Source: BOG-932 sp965276835 (GTDB lineage Bacteria > Pseudomonadota > Alphaproteobacteria > BOG-932 > Roseiterribacteraceae). Taken from it: a DNA stretch of 64,000 bases. The notes under the pieces are model-generated. The model saw only the letters and a program-made list of their open reading frames with translations. It had not been told where the DNA came from and did not search any database. Both the position numbers and the translations under genes were made by a program. Position 1 is the stretch's first letter; every line of letters begins with the position of its first letter. Location of the stretch: assembly GCA_965276835.1 (NCBI GenBank), contig OZ255631.1, forward strand, positions 558,001 to 622,000. The letters are read 5' to 3'. Of the stretch, positions 32,199 through 40,228 are shown one piece after another.

Positions 32199-32564
32199 CT
32201 AAAAAACTGCCTCTCTCGTAAGTCGATTGGCAGCGCGGCCAAGTAACATTCTATCGTGGATGATACCCAATATTTCCACGACGCCGTCACCTGCCACTCG
32301 GTATATAATCAGGTGCCGCGGACTTCGTATCCTATCTTCTCGCTCAACCCGATCTCGACTGCTTTTAATATGATAACCCTTGATGCCTGGCACACGCGGT
32401 ATCTCGTGCGATCCTCGAGCAGACGGATTTTCAGCAATGTCCTCGATAGCCTGATCGAGAAGGCGATCATAGCGGTTGGCAACGACCTTTCCCCATTGTC
32501 TGGTGCTCTCAATTTGAATGCTAAAGAGCGCATCTTCCGCAGCTTTTGTCAGGCGATAATGCAC
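32199..32564 (-). CDS. RelE/ParE family toxin
   Basis: Toxin of a type II toxin-antitoxin pair, 121 residues. Family features are YRLTKAAEDALFSIQIESTR at the start, then ENPSARGSHEIPRVPGIKGYHI and RSPRHLIIYRVAGDGVVEIL with the typical C-terminal RMLLGR. ParE toxins poison DNA gyrase and RelE toxins cut mRNA; the ParD partner favours the ParE type. The GTG start shares one base with the antitoxin stop (TAGTG), so the pair is translationally coupled. Confidence 0.85.
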   Translation of the reverse strand: MHYRLTKAAEDALFSIQIESTRQWGKVVANRYDRLLDQAIEDIAENPSARGSHEIPRVPGIKGYHIKSSRDRVEREDRIRSPRHLIIYRVAGDGVVEILGIIHDRMLLGRAANRLTREAVF

Positions 32565-32890
32565 TAGCCGATCATCATATCTTCGTTATCTGGCTCATGG
32601 TCCGGTGTTCCGAGCCGCTCTCTGACCCGATCGTTGATACGCCGGCGAAGAGATCTTGCATCAGCCGGTGATCGGATATCGGTGTATCGACCTTGTTCAA
32701 TATCCCTAATCCCAACCAATGCCGCAGCCCGGATCTCCTCGATATATGCTTCTTCTCGAGACAGTGAGTCCTGATATCGGCGAAGAGCTTCGCGAATCAC
32801 CTCGCTAGCATTCTGATGTCGGCCGCCATTAACCTGACTATCAACGAACTCGGAAAGATGATCTGTGAGCGAAAAATTACGTCCAGGCAT
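32564..32890 (-). CDS. ParD-family antitoxin
   Basis: Antitoxin of 108 residues. The N-terminal ribbon-helix-helix reads FSLTDHLSEFVDSQVNGGRH then NASEVIREALRRYQ, the CC2985-type ParD signature, followed by an acidic-basic C-terminal tail that would bind the toxin. ATG 32890 has GGAGGA upstream. The promoter region carries an inverted repeat (32902-32920) suited to autorepression. It is divergent from nothing: the transposase gene ends only 33 bases upstream, reading in the same direction. Confidence 0.88.
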   Translation of the reverse strand: MPGRNFSLTDHLSEFVDSQVNGGRHQNASEVIREALRRYQDSLSREEAYIEEIRAAALVGIRDIEQGRYTDIRSPADARSLRRRINDRVRERLGTPDHEPDNEDMMIG

Positions 32891-32901
32891 TATGATTCCT
32901 C

Positions 32902-32920
32902 CATCCTTTCATATAGGATG
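32902..32920. promoter_or_regulatory. Inverted repeat in the parDE promoter, probable autorepression operator
   Basis: CATCCT (32902-32907) and AGGATG (32915-32920) form a palindrome with a seven-base centre directly upstream of the antitoxin ribosome site. ParD-type antitoxins bind such repeats to repress their own operon. The repeat is immediately next to the transposase end. Confidence 0.5.
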
Positions 32921-32923
32921 ATA

Positions 32924-34024
32924 TCAAAGTTTGACAATCGCGGCAAGCGTGGGCTGAATAGAACGGTCGACCTCGATGACGCTTCGGCGCTCCGTTCGAC
33001 GCATTTCCCGGCCCACAGCATTGGCGAAAAGGTCGCGCATCTGATCGAACACCGGGCGTGGCTCGGAGATTGCCCTCATCTTGGCTTTGCCTCGAACGGT
33101 TCGAAGCTTACGGACGACCTCACGTTGTCCTGCCCGGAATGCGAGCTCCTCCATATAGCGTTGGCCGTGCTCCGCGCTCCAGTAGTGCCAGACACCGACA
33201 TAAGCCCGACGGATCGTGCTGTTGAAGCCCTCGACCGTATTTACATGGACGTCGTCACGCGCAAATTCGTGGGCAGAATGAACGACGGTTTCGTGGCCGG
33301 CAAAGGAGACACCGAGCTTCCTGAAAGCGGTGTCGTCGTCAGAATGAAGCACGCTGCTGGAAGTGACCATGTTAGCAAGAATGGGGCCGATTTCTGCGGC
33401 CGATAAGCTGTCCGTCGGCGCGACATGCACCCGTCCGGCCCGCGTAGGCCCATCGGTATGTGTAGGTGTCTTCTCGATCGCGACAAAAGTCGTCGGAGCG
33501 TCGCTACCTCGGCCTGGAGGATTGTAGATGTGTCTCCCGGCAGCCCCGTAACGGCGAATATTCCGCTTCTTCGGATCTCCAGCGACAGCAATAGCATCGA
33601 TTTCGACGGTTCCCGTGAGCTGCTCGTCCGGCTGCGGACGCATCAGCAAGCGGATAGCATGAGCCATCTTCCAAGCGGTCGACTGCTCGATACCAAGTTG
33701 GCGTGCCAACACAACGGAAGAGATTCCTTTGCTCGACATGAGGGTCAAGTAGATCGCCTCAAGCCAGCGCCGGATCGACAGTTTGGTCCCGTGGAGCGGA
33801 GTGCGCGTCGTCGCTGTAAACTGCAGCCGGCAAACCCGGCATTCGTAGAGACCAGGCCGAGAACCTCGGATCGATCGGGTCTCTAGACAACCGCATCGCG
33901 GGCAAAATCTCCCATTCTGCCAGACCATAGCCTCAAGCAGGCGCCGTGCGGTCTCCTCGTCAGGGACCCGCAAGCGGAATTCGTCTAATGACTCTATGTC
34001 GCTGGTTTGGCGGATACCGATCAT
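32924..34024 (-). CDS. IS1595-family (ISXO2-like) transposase
   Basis: Transposase of 366 residues. An N-terminal zinc ribbon (FCPRCGCLET and YECRVCRLQF) precedes a helix-turn-helix (SVVLARQLGIEQSTAWKMAH) and an ISXO2-like catalytic domain with VEIDAIAVAGDP, SVLHSDDDTAF and VNTVEGFNSTIRRAY supplying the acidic residues. The frame is full length and uninterrupted, so the element may be active. It lies between a ParD/ParE pair and a small hypothetical gene. Confidence 0.88.
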   Translation of the reverse strand: MIGIRQTSDIESLDEFRLRVPDEETARRLLEAMVWQNGRFCPRCGCLETRSIRGSRPGLYECRVCRLQFTATTRTPLHGTKLSIRRWLEAIYLTLMSSKGISSVVLARQLGIEQSTAWKMAHAIRLLMRPQPDEQLTGTVEIDAIAVAGDPKKRNIRRYGAAGRHIYNPPGRGSDAPTTFVAIEKTPTHTDGPTRAGRVHVAPTDSLSAAEIGPILANMVTSSSVLHSDDDTAFRKLGVSFAGHETVVHSAHEFARDDVHVNTVEGFNSTIRRAYVGVWHYWSAEHGQRYMEELAFRAGQREVVRKLRTVRGKAKMRAISEPRPVFDQMRDLFANAVGREMRRTERRSVIEVDRSIQPTLAAIVKL

Positions 34025-34034
34025 CCGTCAAACT
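32924..34034 (-). mobile_element. IS1595-type insertion element, borders uncertain
   Basis: The element is defined by its transposase gene. AGTTTGAC at 32928-32935, over the transposase stop, is repeated in inverted orientation as GTCAAACT at 34027-34034 just before its start. These eight bases may belong to the terminal inverted repeats, but longer repeats and target duplications were not identified, so the ends are approximate. Confidence 0.4.
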
Positions 34035-34049
34035 ACAGCAAACTAACGT

Positions 34050-34253
34050 TTACACGCAATACGTGTAGGCGAATTTGCGGGATTCAGCCATTTGCCTTTG
34101 TTTAGCACATAAGCAGGTCGCCCAATTAATGGCGTCGAGCTGAGTGCTTGCTACGTGGAGTACATGGTCAGCATGGTCCTCGACAGCGTAGTCATGAATA
34201 GGGGAACCTTCGGGACGTCCCTTAGGACGAGCTTCAACATACACCACCGCCAT
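34050..34253 (-). CDS. Small hypothetical protein, 67 residues
   Basis: The first two thirds (opening MAVVYVEARPKGRPEGSPIH, then YAVEDHADHVLHVASTQLDA) match a small conserved hypothetical family I recall from alphaproteobacteria. The last 20 residues (TCLCAKQRQMAESRKFAYTY) do not look like that family, and a neighbouring frame reads PAYVLNKGKWLNP, so a late frameshift is possible. Function unknown. Confidence 0.5.
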   Translation of the reverse strand: MAVVYVEARPKGRPEGSPIHDYAVEDHADHVLHVASTQLDAINWATCLCAKQRQMAESRKFAYTYCV

Positions 34254-34603
34254 TGCGTTTCCTCATTCGTTTATTGGTTTTTAGTAAAGCCAATCTACCG
34301 ACGATTTAGTGAAGTTTAAAGCGATAAATGACTCGCCCCATTGGCCGCGTGGGAATGGGCAGACTCGAGCCGCCGCACGCGCTCGGCGGAGGCGCCGGCT
34401 TCCATAAGCATTCAGAGGCGGATAGTGCCCGATTGGTAATTCTGGCGAGCTTTCGGCATAGGAGCGCCTAAACTTTTGCATTGCGCTACACCGTTCATCC
34501 AGCGAAAAACAGAAGAAATTTGTGATATTTAAGGCAGCAGAACGTTGCCGCCGGTCCATTTTCTACTGCTATCGGTCTTTGTACGTTCAATATTGGGGTT
34601 CCA
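34254..34603. other. Upstream region of the CBASS operon, no gene seen
   Basis: About 350 AT-richer bases separate the small hypothetical gene from capV. Frames here are short and unconvincing. The promoter of the CBASS operon must lie here, but no clear -35/-10 pair stood out. Confidence 0.4.
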
Positions 34604-35590
34604 ATGACATTCCAAATTCTCTCACTCTCCGGTGGCGGCTATCTAGGTCTTTATACTGCATCCGTACTCGCGAAACTCGAGGAGCAGTCCGGTCGTCGGA
34701 TCGTTGACATGTTCGATCTTCTCGCTGGCACCTCGATCGGGGGAATTATCGCGCTCGGGCTTGCCGCAGGCACGAGCGCATCTGAGATTCGCGATGCGTT
34801 TCTAGACAATGGCGATGCGATTTTCGGGAAGCGTCGGCCGGAGCGCAATCTCACCAAACTCATAAAGCTGATGAAAGGGATGGTCTCGCCGGGGTATGCG
34901 GCAACACCCCTGAAAGCGACAATTGAACGTGTCGTTGGCGCGGAGACACGCATGCACCACCTTCGCCGTCCTACAATCGTGACTGCGGTAAATCTGACCA
35001 AGGGCGGGCCAAAAATCTTCAAAACCGGGCACCATCCCCGCCTTTTTTTTGATTGGCGCCTAAAAGTAGTCGATGTCGCGCTCGCCACATCCGCTGCCCC
35101 GACCTACTTTCCCATCCACAAGATTGAAGATGAACTTTTCGCTGATGGCGGGATGTTCGCAAACTCGCCCGACCTGATCGCGATGCACGAAGCCGAGCAG
35201 TTCCTCAAAATTGATCGCACAGACATCAAGGTCCTGAGTGTCGGAACCACGTCGACCGCTTTTGCCATGTCGAACAGTTTGAAGCGCAAAATGGGAATTA
35301 TTGACTGGGTTTGGGATGAGCGACTGACCAGCGTGATCATCGGATCTCAACAGGCGATCACCCACGATATGATGAAGCATCTGCTTGGGAGCGATTATGT
35401 CCGGGTCGACCGGACGCAGGTGGATCACCAGCGCGCCGAACTCGCGCTCGACTGTGCCAGCGGCATTGCGAAAGCGGATCTCCAGTCCATGGCGAGCAAC
35501 TCCGTAGCTGAGCTTGCGGGCAACGAGACGCTTCGAGCGATGCTTAGGCATGCGCCCACCGACCATTGTTTCATCAACGCAAGTTTGTAG
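34604..35590 (+). CDS. capV: Patatin-like phospholipase, CBASS effector
   Basis: Effector of 328 residues of the CapV type, activated by a cyclic nucleotide to degrade membrane phospholipids and kill the infected cell. The patatin oxyanion loop GGGYLG is at residues 10-15, the nucleophile serine in GTSIGG at S44, and the partner aspartate in DGG at D181, so the catalytic dyad is intact. No signal or membrane segment, as expected for an enzyme that acts on the inner membrane from inside. It is followed after eight bases by the CD-NTase that would make its activating signal. The patatin plus cyclase pair defines a type I CBASS core. Confidence 0.9.
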   Translation: MTFQILSLSGGGYLGLYTASVLAKLEEQSGRRIVDMFDLLAGTSIGGIIALGLAAGTSASEIRDAFLDNGDAIFGKRRPERNLTKLIKLMKGMVSPGYAATPLKATIERVVGAETRMHHLRRPTIVTAVNLTKGGPKIFKTGHHPRLFFDWRLKVVDVALATSAAPTYFPIHKIEDELFADGGMFANSPDLIAMHEAEQFLKIDRTDIKVLSVGTTSTAFAMSNSLKRKMGIIDWVWDERLTSVIIGSQQAITHDMMKHLLGSDYVRVDRTQVDHQRAELALDCASGIAKADLQSMASNSVAELAGNETLRAMLRHAPTDHCFINASL

Positions 35591-35598
35591 GCCCCGCC

Positions 35599-36981
35599 AT
35601 GTCGATTGCAGCCGATCTTTTCCATGCCGCGGACGCGGCTCGCGAGACCCTACACAAACGCATCACGCCTACCGACGACCAGTTCGACGATCAGCAAACA
35701 CGCTGGAACGATCTGGCTGCCTTCCTCGGGAAGAGACTAAAGGCTGACACGAATCTCGAGACGCGCACTTGGCTACAAGGATCGTACAAGTTCGACACAC
35801 AAATCCGTCCGTGGATGATGGGCGCGGAATTCGACATCGATCTTGGTTTTTATTTTGAGTGGGAGGGCGCGCCCGACCAGGGTGAGTATGCCCCTGAAGG
35901 GCTTAAGGCTCTCATCCAGGCCGCGCTGATAGACTACCAGTCGGATCCGGAGAACGACGCAACCGGCGTCGAAGACCCTAAGGAGCGCTGCTGCCGGATC
36001 AGCTTCAAACCGGATTTTCATATCGATGTGCCAGCGTATCATTTGGATCCCCGTCGAGATTCACGTGCGCTCGCGACCGAAACCAAGGGCTGGGAGGAGA
36101 GCGACCCGAAGGCAATCTATGAATGGTTCAAGAAGCGCTATGATGATGCTGCTCGGCGCTGGCAGCTACGGCGGTTGGTCCGCTATTTGAAGATGTGGGC
36201 GGCCCTTCAGTTTTCGATCGACGAGCGCCCTACCTCTATTCTCCTCACCGTGCTCGCGGCCGAAGCGCTGCAAGGATATGCCATCGCTGGAGTGGCCGAC
36301 GACGACTTGCTCGAGCACACCGCAATCGTCATCAAACGACGGTTAGAGGAAGGCTACACAGTACCTAATCCTGTGAATCGCCGGGAAAATCTGAACCGTC
36401 TCGATGATGATGCCACGTTAGCGTTCATCGGTCGGTTGGGAAACCTTGAAGCGATCGCGAGCAGGGCGCGCCTATCCAGCAACAAGGCGGCGGCCGCCGA
36501 GATATGGGCAGAAGCATTTCAACAGTTTTTTCCGATGCCCGAGGATAATGATGAAATCTCCGAGACTGAACCGCAGCGCAATGCCGTCGCGGTCTATCGA
36601 TTTGACCCACAGGTCGACGTTTTGGCAGTCCCCAAGCTCAATAAGGATCGGACTTGGCGCGGCTTGAACGAACTGCCACCCATTCCTAAGAACTGCGATA
36701 TCACCTTCACGCTGACCAACAGGGCCCAATTGCCGGTCGGAGCACATGTCCGATGGACTGTTCGCAATCGCGGTGACGAGGCCGGCCGACTGAATGACCT
36801 TGGTCATATTGCTGGCACTGACGCGACCGTAAGCCGACATTCTGCCTATAACGGCGACCACGCCATGGATTTAGCGGTTTATCTCGGAAGTCAGGTTATT
36901 GGCCGACGCCGTATCTGGGTAAGAGTACGCGGAGCAGCCATGCCTGCCCGAAATCCGAAGCGAAGGCGGTACCTCGGTTGA
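35599..36981 (+). CDS. CBASS CD-NTase (cyclic oligonucleotide synthase) with C-terminal AGS-C-type sensor domain
   Basis: Nucleotidyltransferase of 460 residues that senses phage infection and makes a cyclic di- or trinucleotide. The pol-beta-like active site is complete: GS at 61-62 in WLQGSYKF, D79 and D81 in AEFDIDLGF, and D143 in FHIDVPAY. A helical SMODS-type middle follows. Residues about 370-455 (CDITFTLTNRAQLPVGAHVR, then GDEAGRLNDLGH and GRRRIWVRVRG) form the all-beta domain known as the adenylyl/guanylyl-cyclase and SMODS C-terminal sensor. The ATG at 35599 is chosen because it sits just after the capV stop. The product nucleotide cannot be predicted from sequence. Confidence 0.9.
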   Translation: MSIAADLFHAADAARETLHKRITPTDDQFDDQQTRWNDLAAFLGKRLKADTNLETRTWLQGSYKFDTQIRPWMMGAEFDIDLGFYFEWEGAPDQGEYAPEGLKALIQAALIDYQSDPENDATGVEDPKERCCRISFKPDFHIDVPAYHLDPRRDSRALATETKGWEESDPKAIYEWFKKRYDDAARRWQLRRLVRYLKMWAALQFSIDERPTSILLTVLAAEALQGYAIAGVADDDLLEHTAIVIKRRLEEGYTVPNPVNRRENLNRLDDDATLAFIGRLGNLEAIASRARLSSNKAAAAEIWAEAFQQFFPMPEDNDEISETEPQRNAVAVYRFDPQVDVLAVPKLNKDRTWRGLNELPPIPKNCDITFTLTNRAQLPVGAHVRWTVRNRGDEAGRLNDLGHIAGTDATVSRHSAYNGDHAMDLAVYLGSQVIGRRRIWVRVRGAAMPARNPKRRRYLG

Positions 36982-36985
36982 AGAA

Positions 36986-37003
36986 AGAGATTGTCCCATC
37001 TCT
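36986..37003. terminator. Small hairpin between convergent CD-NTase and Cap15-like genes
   Basis: AGAGAT and ATCTCT form a six-base stem with a six-base loop in the 20-base gap between the two convergent stop codons, overlapping the Cap15-like stop. It could act as a bidirectional transcription stop, though there is no strong T-run. Confidence 0.3.
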
Positions 37004-37628
37004 AGCCGAATAGCGCGACCCCTTCGGCATACGAGCTAATGCGTACAGGCTTGCGCTCAATTAGTGTCAGTTGCCCATTCGTATTACGATCAGTCCAATA
37101 GGGACCGGTGATCGAAGCGGGGCGCTGTGTAATGTCCGTCAAGTGCAGGGCCCCGAAATGAATTCGGCCATCACCAGCGTCCTGACGATGTTTGATCTCC
37201 GGAATATTTTGATAGACGATCGCCAGCTCGAATAGGTCATCGACTTCGCGTGATCGAATGCTCTCGGCTATGCTGAAGGAACGAGCTTTGTCAGTGTACA
37301 TCCGGACGCTCAATGTCCGAAGCGATTGCTGGATGACTACGAAGACTGTTTTCTTGATCGGATTGCCGTCTTCGTCCGGATAGCTTGACAGCAGTTCCGT
37401 TCGCCATGTCCCAGCGAGCGTCGGACGATGGACCAGCAATCCATTGATCAGTGGCCATTTCCAGGCGACTTTTTCGAAGAAAATAGCGATGGCCGTGACG
37501 GTACTCACAGCCATACCGAATGGCGCAAGTAGCGTCAGGTGGATCTCGGTTCCATTGATTCTCAGCGCCGCAATCCAAAGCCCGACGGCGAGCGCAATGA
37601 TCAACGACACTTGGGTCCGCATCGGCAT
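37002..37628 (-). CDS. Cap15-like CBASS effector (two membrane helices plus beta-barrel)
   Basis: Protein of 208 residues. Two membrane helices (about 7-24 and 31-53) are followed by a beta-rich domain from residue 68: RPTLAGTWRTELLSSYPDED, VFVVIQQSLRTLSVRMYT, SFSIAESI, LAIVYQNIPEIK, IHFGALHL and ITGPYWTDRNTNGQLTLIER. This order matches the Cap15 (S-2TMbeta) family, whose barrel binds the cyclic nucleotide and whose helices disrupt the inner membrane. ATG 37628 has GGGAGG upstream. It is convergent with the CD-NTase, 20 bases from its stop, so it has its own promoter. Either the cyclase serves two effectors or this gene is left from a second system. Confidence 0.8.
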   Translation of the reverse strand: MPMRTQVSLIIALAVGLWIAALRINGTEIHLTLLAPFGMAVSTVTAIAIFFEKVAWKWPLINGLLVHRPTLAGTWRTELLSSYPDEDGNPIKKTVFVVIQQSLRTLSVRMYTDKARSFSIAESIRSREVDDLFELAIVYQNIPEIKHRQDAGDGRIHFGALHLTDITQRPASITGPYWTDRNTNGQLTLIERKPVRISSYAEGVALFG

Positions 37629-37757
37629 TTGTACCGCCTCCCACAGCCACTAAATCCGGTATAGCTGCGTTGCTCTCGCCTGCTCGCGAGGGTACTGATC
37701 ACTAACGCATGACGACGCACAAACCAATCATCAAGGCTGAAGGCTGGCGTAATCAGT

Positions 37758-38192
37758 ATGTTCGACTTGGAAAGCTACTGGCGCGAGGTCTCTCCCGCCA
37801 CCTGGCCGTCGATGATTCTCTGCCTCTTTACTAGCAACGGTATGCCGGATTGCTGCGCGGCGATGTCGCGCGAGCCGCAGCTGGATACAGGCGCAGTTTT
37901 TGGGGAAGACTTCCTAAATGTTTATGCGCGGGCGATTGCGCGGAACGCAGCCGCACATGATGGCGCAATCATGATCGGTCGGCCAACCAAGGCACAGCAA
38001 TATCGACTAAGAGGCTGGTCCTATCGCCTATTCCCACCACACACTGCTCAATGTGCAGAGCCAAACAGAGGATCTGCTTTTAACAGTTGCCTTGAGATGT
38101 CGAATGTGGCGACGGTCGACGGAACCTACCTTGTCTCCGAGGGCCGGTTAGTTCGGTTTTTCAAAGGCGTCGCGACCCACATCGAGATGTGA
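37758..38192 (+). CDS. Hypothetical protein, 144 residues, beside the CBASS locus
   Basis: A cytoplasmic-looking protein (opening MFDLESYWREVSPATWPSMI, then AFNSCLEMSNVATVDGTYLV and RLVRFFKGV) with several Cys residues and no recognised family. It is divergent from the Cap15-like gene, sharing a 129-base control region with it, and ends at a hairpin. Association with the defence locus is by position only. Confidence 0.5.
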   Translation: MFDLESYWREVSPATWPSMILCLFTSNGMPDCCAAMSREPQLDTGAVFGEDFLNVYARAIARNAAAHDGAIMIGRPTKAQQYRLRGWSYRLFPPHTAQCAEPNRGSAFNSCLEMSNVATVDGTYLVSEGRLVRFFKGVATHIEM

Positions 38193-38195
38193 TTA

Positions 38196-38215
38196 GGCCG
38201 CTCATTTCAGCGGCC
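38196..38215 (+). terminator. Hairpin after the hypothetical gene
   Basis: GGCCGCT and AGCGGCC form a perfect seven-base stem with the loop CATTTC, four bases after the stop codon. No T-run follows, so it may be a terminator assisted by other factors or an mRNA-end stabiliser. Confidence 0.5.
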
Positions 38216-38367
38216 GGATCACGGTCTTCAAAGCAAGGCTTGGGAATACGACAATGTTAAGTATTTGCCATATGTCCGCTTTGGATCAATGGCGGCGGTC
38301 AACCTACATAAACGCTACATAAACGGCCAGGCTCGGTGCTATGAGCTTGGAAAGGGATTCAAGCGCG

Positions 38368-39534
38368 ATGCCGCAGAACAAGAGCCATCACTTCGTGCCA
38401 CAGTTCCTGCTGCGATTTTTCTCCGTCGATGGCTCATCGGTCGGCCTCTACAACTTGTGCTCCGGGAAAATCGTCACGGGAGCAAGCCTCAAGCATCAGG
38501 CCTGCCGGGACTGGTTCTACGGCCGCGACGGCAAGGCTGAGCAGGCTCTGGGGCAGATCGAAGGCGGTGCCAGCACGGTGCTGCGGCGGATGATCGAGAC
38601 CGGCCGGCCCCCGAAGCGATACAGCGACGATCATCGCGTGCTGGCGACCTTCCTGCTCATCCAGTCGGCGCGGACGGCCCAGGCCGCCGCCGAAGCCAAT
38701 GAGATGGCCAACAAGGTCGGCAAACGGATGCTCCGGAACGCCCTGACCGATCCCGAGCTTCTCGCTGCCCTCGACCACCTAACGATCGAACTCACCGAGC
38801 CCGCGTCGGAGGCGCTCCGGCCAGCGGTCCTGGAAACACCTGTGATTCTCGATCTGAAGATCAAGCTGCTCCACAATGTCAGTTCGACGCCCTTTGTTCT
38901 GGGCGACCACCCAGCCGTCAAGCACAATGGGCTGTACAGGGGCGCGGAGGTCTCGGTCCTGGGCTTGGCGAACCTCGGCCTCCAGTTCTTCATGCCCATC
39001 TCGCCCGAATACGCAGTCGTCTTCTACGACGAGAGTGCCTATTCGCTCGGCAACCCGGCCAGCAACGTCGTTAAGCTGCCCTCGGCGGGCATAGTCACGG
39101 CCCTGAACGAGTTCCAATGGTCCAACGCCCTGGACAACGTCTATTTCCGCCCCGGCGGCGATCCGGCGCGCTGGACGCCGGATCGCGATCGGCTTGCAGA
39201 GCTTCGTCGGGACGAGCACGTGTCGGTCGGCGAGGACGAGGTCCGGCTCGAAGGGACCAAGCGGGCGAAGATCATCAGTACGCAGACGCAGCGGCCAAGC
39301 CGAGCCCTGAAGATGCCTCTGTTTCGGAATCGAATCGCCCCACCGCCTCTCGTCAACGTGGGTACGCTGCCGTTACGAGACCCGAACTGGGCCCTCCACG
39401 TTCATCGGATGACCGCCGCATTGAACGCCGGGGCGATCGCGCCGGAGGAGTTTCACGTCCGCACCATGCCGCCTCGGTTTTTGCAGCGAATGATACGGGA
39501 ATGGTCGAGCGCAAACGCGGCGAAAATGGCCTGA
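38368..39534 (+). CDS. DUF4238 domain protein
   Basis: Protein of 388 residues. The N-terminal NKSHHFVPQFLLRFFSVDG is the hallmark of DUF4238, and FVLGDHPAVKHNG plus FFMPISPEYAVVFYDES are its other conserved blocks. No enzymatic activity is established to my knowledge, but members occur often near defence genes. The ATG at 38368 gives the usual MPQNKSHHFVP start; an ATG at 38341 is possible. GC content is higher than in the CBASS genes, so it may have a different history. Confidence 0.8.
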   Translation: MPQNKSHHFVPQFLLRFFSVDGSSVGLYNLCSGKIVTGASLKHQACRDWFYGRDGKAEQALGQIEGGASTVLRRMIETGRPPKRYSDDHRVLATFLLIQSARTAQAAAEANEMANKVGKRMLRNALTDPELLAALDHLTIELTEPASEALRPAVLETPVILDLKIKLLHNVSSTPFVLGDHPAVKHNGLYRGAEVSVLGLANLGLQFFMPISPEYAVVFYDESAYSLGNPASNVVKLPSAGIVTALNEFQWSNALDNVYFRPGGDPARWTPDRDRLAELRRDEHVSVGEDEVRLEGTKRAKIISTQTQRPSRALKMPLFRNRIAPPPLVNVGTLPLRDPNWALHVHRMTAALNAGAIAPEEFHVRTMPPRFLQRMIREWSSANAAKMA

Positions 39535-39577
39535 CCATGGCTCCCTGGGGCGCCTGTCACCCTTGGCGGGTCAAATT

Positions 39578-39597
39578 CGCCGGGAAGCTTCCCGGCG
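39578..39597. repeat. Perfect 20-bp palindrome CGCCGGGAAGCTTCCCGGCG
   Basis: A complete inverted repeat with no spacer, 44 bases after the DUF4238 stop. It would form a very stable stem in RNA and could end transcription, or it could be a protein-binding or recombination site. Confidence 0.5.
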
Positions 39598-39933
39598 TTC
39601 GGCTGGTGGACCTCGAACAATGCCCGCTCGTTGCCAATCATCCAGCGCTCCGCCTCGGGCGTGCCCTCCAGGCGCTCCGAACCCCAGCTTTTTGGCAACA
39701 CGCCTAGGTCGGCTTTGGGTCAAACTGAGACGACACCCAAGGCGTTGCGAATGTCCGCTTCTTCTCCCCGACCACCGAAAGCTGGCGGTCCGCTCTCGGC
39801 TCTATGCGGTTATCAAAATCGCGCATCAGAATGGCTACCTCTGGTGATATCTGGATGCTCTCGACGGCCGCCAACTGGCCAAGCTGATCCTCGGGTCGCC
39901 TGGAGCTATTGCACCCGCCGGATAAATACATAC

Positions 39934-39950
39934 TTTAGAATAAGTCTAAA
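39934..39950. promoter_or_regulatory. Possible Irr-like or other iron/oxidative-stress box
   Basis: TTTAGAATAAGTCTAAA is a 17-bp imperfect palindrome close to the alphaproteobacterial Irr motif TTTAGAA-N3-TTCTAAA with one mismatch. It lies about 280 bases upstream of the AhpD gene, farther than usual for a direct operator. No Irr or Fur gene is in the window, so the assignment is weak. Confidence 0.3.
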
Positions 39951-40228
39951 CTGACTCGCCAAAGGCAACGGATCTCGGGTTACGCGACCGGGGCTCGTCG
40001 TCTCCGTCCGGGGGAACGAGGTGCTGATGTTTGCAAAATCACCGAACACACTATGCAGCGTTTTGCAGCGTTCTGTACAAAATGGCTATGGAAAACCGCA
40101 GAAATCCGCCATTCGCTCTCGCAATTGGAAAAAGGGCGAAGAGGTTCTGCGCCCGGCTGCGTAAATCCCTGTGCCCACCCGACAAATCGCCGGGTGGCAT
40201 TATGGATAAAGATTATAAGGATATTGAC

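Larger units (their letters stand above)
39535..40228. other. Intergenic region with palindromes, no supportable gene
   Basis: Downstream of the DUF4238 gene there is a 20-bp palindrome (39578-39597), and further on a TTTAGAA/GTCTAAA inverted repeat (39934-39950). A 56-residue forward frame from 39538 and an antisense frame ending at 39701 are both unconvincing. This stretch is probably the right edge of the accessory island. Confidence 0.4.

Noticed and set aside
34027..34034. Full terminal inverted repeats and target duplication for the IS1595 element
   Set aside because: Only an eight-base inverted match with 32928-32935 was found; too short to define the ends.
39538..39707. 56-residue forward frame and its antisense partner after the DUF4238 gene
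   Set aside because: No ribosome site or family motif, and it spans the 20-bp palindrome.
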